Shown here in pieces: positions 13,010 to 18,020 of a stretch of 18,020 nt of DNA. Position 1 is the first letter of the stretch. Each line of letters starts with the position of its first letter. Origin of the DNA: an uncultured Burkholderiales bacterium (GTDB taxonomy: Bacteria; Pseudomonadota; Gammaproteobacteria; Burkholderiales; Burkholderiaceae_C); NCBI GenBank assembly GCA_903856875.1, contig CAIODE010000202.1, forward strand, positions 1 through 18,020. Direction: 5' to 3'. Made by a program: the position numbers and the translations under genes. The notes below the pieces were generated by a model. That model made no database searches. It had not been told where the DNA came from and worked only from the letters and a program-made list of their open reading frames with translations.

Positions 13010-14578
13010 CAGTTGCTCTCGCAGAATGCCATGTGCAAATCGCAGCCGCGCATCCACAATGGACGCCTCGATGTGATCTCCCATTTGTGCTGGCCCCTTT
13101 CTGGAAGCATCTTGAGCCGCCCTGAATCTGTCTACCGCGGCACCAAAATCCATGCGAGCAATTTGCACCTCTCCTTCAGCGCGCAAGGATGCCAGAGGCC
13201 TACCTTGTGCAGCCAATGCCGTGGCCAATACCTGCCATGCTTGGGCATCTTGCGGTGTTTGCAAAACCAAAGCTTGAAGTGCCGCAATGCTGTTGGCCAA
13301 TATCTGTGCTGTCTCCAACGAAGGTGATGTCGTTTGAACTCTAGCGCTGGCTTGCGCCAAAGCAATGAGCTCTGGTCGAGGCCAAAGGCTGTGAGCCAGA
13401 TTTGCTGTTGCACTCAAAGCCCGCACGGCACTGCGCATGTCATCTTCTTTAAAGGCCAGTTCTGATTCAAACAAACGAATCAATCGCAGCGCAGCCGCGT
13501 GATCACCTACCGCTTGTCTCATGCGAGGTATCAAGGCTCTGGCTTGCGTCATGTCCCGCAATTGCATCCAAGACAAAGCGGCGCCGTATAAAACGCCCAT
13601 GCGCTTGGTCAGCACTTGCTTGTTGATGTGTGTGTCTGCTGCCTCATTGGCCCATGCCCGAAGTGCATCGACGCCTGGCTGAGCCAAGACGCGAGCTCTA
13701 GAAGACATCATGGCCTGAATGAGATCGTTGTCTAAGTTGGCTGGACGCGGCGTTTGCAGTTGTTGACGCGACTGCATATCGGCCATGCGCTCACTGCTTA
13801 AGGGGTGACTTCGCAGGTAGGGGAAAGCGCCACTGTCGTTCAAACCAGCCGCCTGCTGCAATTTGCCAAACATGGTGACAAAACCAAGCGTGTCAAAGCC
13901 CGCTTCAGACATCACACCATAGCCGATGCGATCGGCTTCACGTTCCATGTCTCGTGAAAAGTTGAGTTGGGACTGTGCAGCCATGGCTTGACCGCCCACA
14001 ATCATGGCCTGCGCGCCTTGTACGCTCTTGCTGGCGGCCAACATGCCCAAGATCATGGCACCAATGAGCCAAGGCGTCATGCGCGCTTGATCGCCCATGG
14101 ACCTGGAGATGTGCCTTTGCGTGACATGGCTTAGTTCATGGGCCATGACGGAAGCCAATTCATCGCGCGTGGTAACCACACTGATCAGACCCAGGTGAAT
14201 GCCCAAATAGCCACCCGGCAATGCAAATGCATTCACCGACCGATCGCGCCCAATCAAGATTTTCCAAGCAAAGCGTTCTTGCAACTCGGGCGACAATTCA
14301 CCACGCGCTTGCGCACCCTTGACAAGTGGCTGCCAGATTTTTTGCAAATACTCATCTAAGACGGGATCTTCCAAATAGTCAGGATCTCTGTACAACTCGC
14401 GCGCAATGCGATCGCCTAATTTGCGTTCCGCGCTCAAGGTGATGTCCGCGCCATCTCCCAAGGCAGGGAGGCCGCCTGTTGACACTGAATTGGGCAGTTG
14501 CGACCACACAGGCGTGATCCAAAGGGAGACCGCCAACAATGCAATCAGAAGTTTAGATTTGAGGGAAGCAAGCTTCAA
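12989..14578 (-). CDS. M48 family periplasmic metalloprotease with C-terminal repeats, BepA-like
   Basis: A 529-residue zinc protease. A signal peptide covers about residues 1-26 ('...L-W-I-T-P-V-W-S-Q'). The zinc site is 'H-E-L-S-H' (147-151) with the third ligand Glu and the conserved Asp in 'E-R-E-A-D' (E212, D216). 'R-S-H-P-L-S-S-E-R' (256-264) contains H258, equivalent to the regulatory His of E. coli BepA. After about residue 300 the protein is Ala/Leu/Arg-rich helical repeat, as expected for TPR units. BepA degrades or assists stalled outer-membrane proteins such as LptD, so an envelope quality-control role is likely. The start is uncertain: the frame begins with TTG and has no ribosome site, but a TGA shortly upstream and no ATG/GTG leave little alternative. 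Its last 21 bases overlap the end of the converging lipoprotein gene. Confidence 0.9.
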   Translation of the reverse strand: MKLASLKSKLLIALLAVSLWITPVWSQLPNSVSTGGLPALGDGADITLSAERKLGDRIARELYRDPDYLEDPVLDEYLQKIWQPLVKGAQARGELSPELQERFAWKILIGRDRSVNAFALPGGYLGIHLGLISVVTTRDELASVMAHELSHVTQRHISRSMGDQARMTPWLIGAMILGMLAASKSVQGAQAMIVGGQAMAAQSQLNFSRDMEREADRIGYGVMSEAGFDTLGFVTMFGKLQQAAGLNDSGAFPYLRSHPLSSERMADMQSRQQLQTPRPANLDNDLIQAMMSSRARVLAQPGVDALRAWANEAADTHINKQVLTKRMGVLYGAALSWMQLRDMTQARALIPRMRQAVGDHAAALRLIRLFESELAFKEDDMRSAVRALSATANLAHSLWPRPELIALAQASARVQTTSPSLETAQILANSIAALQALVLQTPQDAQAWQVLATALAAQGRPLASLRAEGEVQIARMDFGAAVDRFRAAQDASRKGPAQMGDHIEASIVDARLRFAHGILREQLLERQDR

Positions 14579-14678
14579 AGTAGGTATACCGACAACGATG
14601 GGGATTCGAAAAACGTATCATGCTCGAACTACGTCAACCGTTTGTAAATGGTTTCTACCAATTTTCTAGTCAATTGTC

Positions 14679-15185
14679 ATGTCTCATTCTCTGCCAAATC
14701 CACCGTCACCCTTGACCCATTTTGACGCTCAAGGCCAAGCTCACATGGTGGATGTGGGTGCCAAAGCCTCAACCCACCGTATGGCTGTTGCAACCGGGCG
14801 CATACAAATGTTGCCAGGTACCTTGGCATTGGTGCAAGCGGGGACTGCCAAAAAGGGTGATGTTTTAGGCATTGCACGGATTGCAGGTATTCAAGGAGCC
14901 AAGCGTACGGCTGACTTGATTCCTTTGTGTCATCCCTTGGCCCTTACACGAGTTGCCGTTGAGTTTGAGGTTCTGTCAGAAGGGCCCATTCCGACCATCG
15001 TCTGCAATGCGACGGCTGAGACGGTGGGCCCAACAGGCGTGGAAATGGAAGCCCTCACCGCTGTGCAAGTGGCCCTGCTGACCATTTATGACATGTGCAA
15101 AGCTGCCGACCGCGGCATGACCATCACCGATGTGAAGTTGTTAGAAAAGCAAGGCGGTAAGTCGGGGCATTGGGTGGCCCCTTAA
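14679..15185 (+). CDS. moaC: Cyclic pyranopterin monophosphate synthase
   Basis: MoaC works with MoaA in the first stage of molybdenum cofactor synthesis, converting 3',8-cyclo-7,8-dihydro-GTP to cyclic pyranopterin monophosphate. The 168-residue protein has every family block: 'M-V-D-V-G-A-K' (23-29), 'K-K-G-D-V-L' with catalytic Lys K59, '[14 protein letters not shown]' (74-87), '[13 protein letters not shown]' (117-129) and 'Y-D-M-C-K-A' with D138 and K141, matching the catalytic Asp128 and Lys131 of the E. coli enzyme. The first 15 residues are a poorly conserved extension. It is transcribed divergently from the M48 protease; a weak promoter (TTGTAA at 14642, TCTAGT at 14665, spacer 17) is possible. 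No moaA, moaE or moeA is nearby in the window. Confidence 0.96.
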   Translation: MSHSLPNPPSPLTHFDAQGQAHMVDVGAKASTHRMAVATGRIQMLPGTLALVQAGTAKKGDVLGIARIAGIQGAKRTADLIPLCHPLALTRVAVEFEVLSEGPIPTIVCNATAETVGPTGVEMEALTAVQVALLTIYDMCKAADRGMTITDVKLLEKQGGKSGHWVAP

Positions 15186-15217
15186 TTTCGCGCTTTCTGT
15201 ATTTCGCTTTTTTGAAA

Positions 15218-15979
15218 TTATTCAACGAAGGGCTCAATGCCGATGGGCTTGAGTACCGCATCTGCGGGGGGTGTACTTAAGAACTTGGTCAGAGCGCGGG
15301 CGGCTTCTGCATGCTTCGACTGTGGGTTCACGCCTGCTGCAAAACCAATCCAAGTTTGCAATTCTTTGGGAATGAGGCCCAACATGTCGACACCGGGTAC
15401 GCCATAGATTCGGGAGGCAACGACCACCACCATGTCAACGGTGCCGGTGGCCACCACTTCGACGTTGTATTCGCCTGGCATGGGCCGCAACTTGGGTTTC
15501 ATTTCAGCACCAATGCCCATGCGGTCTAGCAAACTGACAAAGTAAATACCGCTGGCACCATCGCCTGGATAGGCCACCGAATTGATGCTCAACATGGTTT
15601 TTTTGAAACCCTCAACGGTGGAGATATCTGGCTTGGGTGCGCCCGCTTTGATGGCGGCGCCTAGTCCAATTCTGCCAATCACAGCACGCGAATTGGCTGC
15701 CACTTTCCCGTGCTTGATGAGTTCATCAAGCACGGGCGGATTGAGGACGGTGACGTCAAAATATTCACCGGCTTCAATTTTCTTTTTGACGTCGGGGTTG
15801 ACAAAAAAATCAACAGTGACTTTGTGATCGGTGGCTTGCTCAAACTGTTTGGTTAAAGCAATGACCGCAGGGCGCGAGCCGTTGCCGCTGAGAACTTTCA
15901 ATTCAACAGCTTGTGCAGCACTGGCAACAAGCCCTAAACCAGCCAGCAAAGTACTGGCAATCAATTGGGACGTTTTCAT
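15218..15979 (-). CDS. ModA-like periplasmic solute-binding protein, substrate uncertain
   Basis: A 253-residue extracytoplasmic solute-binding protein of the molybdate-binding-like group. The signal peptide is residues 1-24 ('...A-S-A-A-Q-A'), followed by 'V-E-L-K-V-L-S-G-N-G-S', the first strand of a two-lobed binding protein. Further family features are 'G-E-Y-F-D-V-T-V-L-N' (71-80), 'R-I-G-L-G-A-A-I-K-A-G-A-P-K-P-D-I-S-T' (104-122) and 'P-G-D-G-A-S-G-I-Y-F' (140-149). Start ATG is supported by CGGAG 6 bases upstream (15986-15990). It converges on moaC, which makes molybdate tempting, but there are no ModB or ModC genes beside it and this subgroup is common as an orphan. I therefore leave the ligand open. 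Confidence 0.82.
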   Translation of the reverse strand: MKTSQLIASTLLAGLGLVASAAQAVELKVLSGNGSRPAVIALTKQFEQATDHKVTVDFFVNPDVKKKIEAGEYFDVTVLNPPVLDELIKHGKVAANSRAVIGRIGLGAAIKAGAPKPDISTVEGFKKTMLSINSVAYPGDGASGIYFVSLLDRMGIGAEMKPKLRPMPGEYNVEVVATGTVDMVVVVASRIYGVPGVDMLGLIPKELQTWIGFAAGVNPQSKHAEAARALTKFLSTPPADAVLKPIGIEPFVE

Positions 15980-16077
15980 CGATATCTCCGGCTTTAGATT
16001 TGGACGGAGTATAGAAGCGGACAGCTAAAGTGCGGTGCTAAATTTCCTCACGCACACGTAGACAGCATAAGGCCACA

Positions 16078-16575
16078 TTAGACAGCGCCTTTGCAAGAAT
16101 TGGGCAGGTACTTCAAGTCCAATGGGTTGGCGGCCGCTGGGCCGCAGTGCCAAGCGCTGATGGACTTGCCACCGTCGGTGGTGCCATTTAAAAGACTGTT
16201 GCCTGTTTGAACAGGAATGAGCGACAAGGCATTGGCCGTGGCGCTGGTATTGCCGCGCAGGGTGTTGGGATTGCCGGTCACGGTAATCACACCATTGGCG
16301 TCTACCGCCATGCCGCTGACGTATTTGGAAGTTTGTGTGTCACACGCCCTAGGCAATGCCGTGCTGACATCGGCTTGGGATGCCGTGCTGACGGTTTCGG
16401 TGACGGCAGTTTTGCAATGCGTAGCGGCCAGCATCATTTCAGAAACTTTGGCCCGAACAGCGTAGTCTTGGTAAGCAGGTAAAGCCAAGGAACCTAGCAC
16501 GCCGATGATGGCAATGACCACCATGAGTTCGATCAGGGTGAAGCCGCGAAAATAGTTGGAGCGTTGGCGTGTCAT
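16078..16575 (-). CDS. Type IV major pilin (PilA-like)
   Basis: A 165-residue type IVa prepilin. The short leader ends in Gly11 and prepilin peptidase should cut before F12, giving the mature N-terminus '[16 protein letters not shown]' with the essential Glu at mature position 5. The hydrophobic helix continues to 'A-L-P-A-Y-Q-D-Y', as in the Pseudomonas/Neisseria family. Four Cys (54, 78, 144, 161) suggest two disulfides; C144-C161 would form the C-terminal D-loop. Start ATG is preceded by AGGAA. The intergenic region upstream shows no obvious sigma-54 -24/-12 element, which many pilA genes have. The pilin would assemble into fibres for twitching, adhesion or DNA uptake; whether it is the major or a minor pilin cannot be settled here. 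Confidence 0.93.
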   Translation of the reverse strand: MTRQRSNYFRGFTLIELMVVIAIIGVLGSLALPAYQDYAVRAKVSEMMLAATHCKTAVTETVSTASQADVSTALPRACDTQTSKYVSGMAVDANGVITVTGNPNTLRGNTSATANALSLIPVQTGNSLLNGTTDGGKSISAWHCGPAAANPLDLKYLPNSCKGAV

Positions 16576-16627
16576 GGTGTTCCTAGGTGGTGGATAATTT
16601 TAATCTTGAGGACACAGATTAGGACGT

Positions 16628-16655
16628 AAAAAAGCCGACCACAGGGGGTCGGCTT
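16628..16655 (-). terminator. Intrinsic terminator after terC
   Basis: The inverted repeat AAGCCGACC (16632-16640) / GGTCGGCTT (16647-16655) with a 6-base loop forms a 9 bp stem. Read on the minus strand it is followed by a run of T (complement of 16628-16633). It lies 22 bases beyond the terC stop and separates terC from the pilin gene. Confidence 0.88.
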
Positions 16656-16677
16656 GGCTACAAATGCTTGCGATGAA

Positions 16678-17376
16678 TCAATTTGCGGCGTCGGTTTCTT
16701 CGGTGTTTGAATGTTTCGATTGAAAATATTTGCCAATAGCCAACACAATCAATGCCCCCGCAGTAGAAGCGGTGTAATGCAGCCAAGGATTGGCTTCTGC
16801 AAACTCACGCAATGCCACATCGCTGGCGATGGTTTCGCCGCCCACCCAGCCTATCAAACAGGCGCCAAAGGTCACCACGATTGGGAATCGCGTCATGAGT
16901 TTGATCATCATGGAGCTGCCAAAAACAACCAAAGGAATACTGATGGCCAAGCCCAAAATGAGCAAAACCATGCTGCCCTTGGCAGCGGCTGCCACGCCAA
17001 TCACGTTGTCTAAGCTCATGACCAAATCGGCAATCAGAATGGTGCGAATGGCAGCGCCCATGGTGGATTGCGTGGGCTCACCGCCTTCGTCTTCGTTGTC
17101 TTCGCTCAAAAGCTGTGCGCCAATCCAAAGCAGCAACACGCCGCCAACGATTTGCAAGTAGGACACTTCCAGAAGCTTGGCTGCAACAACGGTCAGGGCC
17201 ACGCGAAGCACAACCGCGGCACCAGAACCAAACATGATGGCCTTTCGCTGCTGCTCTTCAGGCAAAGAGCGGGCCGCCAAGGCAATGACCACAGCGTTGT
17301 CACCAGACAAAATGATGTTGATCCAAATGATCTTCATCAAGCCGATCCAGAACTCGCTTGTTTGCAAAAATTCCAT
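16678..17376 (-). CDS. TerC family integral membrane protein
   Basis: A 232-residue inner-membrane protein of the TerC/YjbE/YkoY family with about seven hydrophobic segments. The two signature acidic motifs are 'L-S-G-D-N-A-V-V-I' (D26, N27) and 'M-S-L-D-N-V-I-G-V' (D123, N124) inside membrane helices, placed as an internal repeat. A soluble acidic loop 'S-E-D-N-E-D-E-G-G-E' (91-100) lies between them. Family members are linked to manganese export and metal loading of exported enzymes, and originally to tellurite resistance; there are no other ter genes here, so tellurite is unlikely. GGAGA lies a few bases before the ATG. It sits between sucD and the pilin gene, with its own terminator downstream and hairpins upstream. 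Confidence 0.9.
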   Translation of the reverse strand: MEFLQTSEFWIGLMKIIWINIILSGDNAVVIALAARSLPEEQQRKAIMFGSGAAVVLRVALTVVAAKLLEVSYLQIVGGVLLLWIGAQLLSEDNEDEGGEPTQSTMGAAIRTILIADLVMSLDNVIGVAAAAKGSMVLLILGLAISIPLVVFGSSMMIKLMTRFPIVVTFGACLIGWVGGETIASDVALREFAEANPWLHYTASTAGALIVLAIGKYFQSKHSNTEETDAAN

Positions 17377-17404
17377 CTTTTATCTCCAGCAATTAAAAGG
17401 AAGA

Positions 17405-17432
17405 AGCGCTGACAACTTCCGTTGGCAGCGCT
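17405..17432 (-). terminator. Hairpin with T-rich tail between sucD and terC
   Basis: AGCGCTG (17405-17411) pairs with CAGCGCT (17426-17432); one mismatch is followed by four more pairs and a TTCC loop. On the minus strand the stem is followed by TCTTCCTTTT. It could terminate sucCD transcription or act as an attenuator, since it ends only 28 bases before the terC ATG. Confidence 0.55.
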
Positions 17433-17438
17433 CTCGAA

Positions 17439-17454
17439 ACTCTGTGGGCAGAGT
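17439..17454 (-). other. Small hairpin in the sucD-terC gap
   Basis: ACTCTG (17439-17444) and CAGAGT (17449-17454) form a perfect 6 bp stem around a TGGG loop. There is no T tract. It lies between two other hairpins and would be the second structure in the transcript downstream of sucD. Confidence 0.45.
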
Positions 17455-17457
17455 GTA

Positions 17458-17476
17458 ACGGGCTTGAAGAGCCCGT
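17458..17476 (-). other. G+C-rich hairpin just after sucD
   Basis: ACGGGCT (17458-17464) and AGCCCGT (17470-17476) form a perfect 7 bp stem with a 5-base loop, starting 17 bases after the sucD stop. It lacks a T tract, so it may protect the 3' end of the message or be Rho-related rather than being an intrinsic terminator. Confidence 0.5.
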
Positions 17477-17493
17477 CTAATCCGTATTTGTGC

Positions 17494-18020
17494 TTACAGC
17501 ATGGCTTTCAGCAAACGGCCCATTTCGGATGGATTGCGGGTAATTTTGAAGCCGCATTCTTCCATGATGGCCAATTTGGCATCGGCTGTGTCGGCGCCGC
17601 CAGAGATCAAGGCACCTGCGTGGCCCATGCGCTTGCCAGCAGGCGCTGTAACGCCAGCGATAAAGCCAACGATGGGTTTTTTCATGTTGTCTTTGCACCA
17701 GCGGGCAGCTTCTGCTTCGTCGGGGCCGCCAATTTCACCGATCATGATCACGGCATCGGTATCAGGGTCGTCGTTGAAAGCGCGCATCACGTCGATGTGC
17801 TTCAAGCCATTGATAGGGTCGCCACCAATACCAACCGCAGAAGACTGGCCCAAACCGATTTCGGTCAGTTGTGCCACGGCTTCATAAGTCAGAGTGCCCG
17901 AACGTGACACCACGCCAATGCGGCCTTTGCGGTGAATGTGACCGGGCATGATGCCGATCTTGATTTCTTCGGGGGTGATCAAACCTGGGCAGTTGGGGCC
18001 AAGGAGCAAAGTCCTCTTGC
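17494..18020 (-). CDS. sucD: Succinyl-CoA ligase, alpha subunit, C-terminal part
   Basis: The alpha subunit of the citric-acid-cycle enzyme that interconverts succinyl-CoA and succinate with nucleotide phosphorylation. The gene runs off the right edge of the window, so its N-terminal CoA-binding domain is missing. The visible ~175 residues begin within the family block 'L-L-G-P-N-C-P-G', followed by '[14 protein letters not shown]' and 'G-I-G-G-D-P-I-N-G' of the ligase domain. The phosphorylated His is the one in '[12 protein letters not shown]'. The end 'M-G-R-L-L-K-A-M-L' is a normal terminus. sucC is expected just outside the window. Confidence 0.95.
   Translation of the reverse strand, partial: KRTLLLGPNCPGLITPEEIKIGIMPGHIHRKGRIGVVSRSGTLTYEAVAQLTEIGLGQSSAVGIGGDPINGLKHIDVMRAFNDDPDTDAVIMIGEIGGPDEAEAARWCKDNMKKPIVGFIAGVTAPAGKRMGHAGALISGGADTADAKLAIMEECGFKITRNPSEMGRLLKAML

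Noticed and set aside
14579..14678. Possible molybdenum-cofactor riboswitch upstream of moaC
   Set aside because: The gap between the divergent genes is only 100 bases, too short for that element, and I see no matching helices.
15184..15219. AATTTC/GAAATT inverted repeat as a terminator between moaC and the solute-binding gene
   Set aside because: The loop would be 24 bases with a weak A/T stem, so termination cannot be supported.
17377..17493. Possible yybP-ykoY manganese riboswitch upstream of terC
   Set aside because: The hairpins present do not show the conserved loop sequences of that class.
17422..17907. 161-residue plus-strand open frame over sucD
   Set aside because: It is antisense to an unmistakable sucD; His/Ala/Phe-rich without motifs.

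Overview
The window looks like a chromosomal segment from a betaproteobacterium of the order Burkholderiales, most likely family Comamonadaceae. This is inferred from the character of the proteins (GlnE, PurB, YaeQ, a DUF3717-DUF1289 protein, a TerC/pilin/SucD neighbourhood) and a moderate G+C content, and I could not test it by search. Coding density is very high. No gap between genes exceeds about 150 bases, and I saw no rRNA, tRNA, CRISPR array, insertion sequence or integrase.

Region 1 (1-8309, all plus strand). After the 3' end of glnE comes a secreted glutathione peroxidase and then a tightly packed nine-gene run: a COG2907-type FAD oxidoreductase, a DUF1365 protein, a cyclopropane-fatty-acid-synthase-like methyltransferase, a secreted chalcone-isomerase-like protein, an MFS carrier, a DUF3833 lipoprotein, an SDR dehydrogenase and an NTF2-like protein (eight genes), with the peroxidase as probable first cistron. 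Neighbours overlap by ATGA or are separated by 1-2 bases. The set resembles the membrane-lipid modification clusters that in alphaproteobacteria belong to the singlet-oxygen (RpoE/ChrR) response and to methylated or furan fatty acid synthesis. The methyltransferase lacks two of the residues used by true cyclopropane synthases, which suits methyl-branching rather than cyclopropanation. No sigma/anti-sigma pair lies in the window.

Region 2 (8310-11485) is housekeeping: a GST on the minus strand, purB and yaeQ on the plus strand, and a DUF3717-DUF1289 protein on the minus strand.

Region 3 (11600-13009, plus strand) is the least ordinary part. It holds three small genes in a row: an unrecognised protein of about 100-111 residues, a cysteine-rich protein with a phospholipase A2-like His-Asp signature but no signal peptide, and an A/T-richer predicted lipoprotein of no recognised family. 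The layout suggests a phospholipase effector with a partner or immunity lipoprotein; this is a hypothesis.

Region 4 (12989-18020) contains a BepA-like M48 periplasmic protease (minus, its 3' end overlapping the lipoprotein gene), moaC (plus), and then a minus-strand series: a ModA-like solute-binding protein, a type IV pilin, a TerC membrane protein and the truncated sucD. A clear intrinsic terminator follows terC, and three consecutive hairpins fill the sucD-terC gap.
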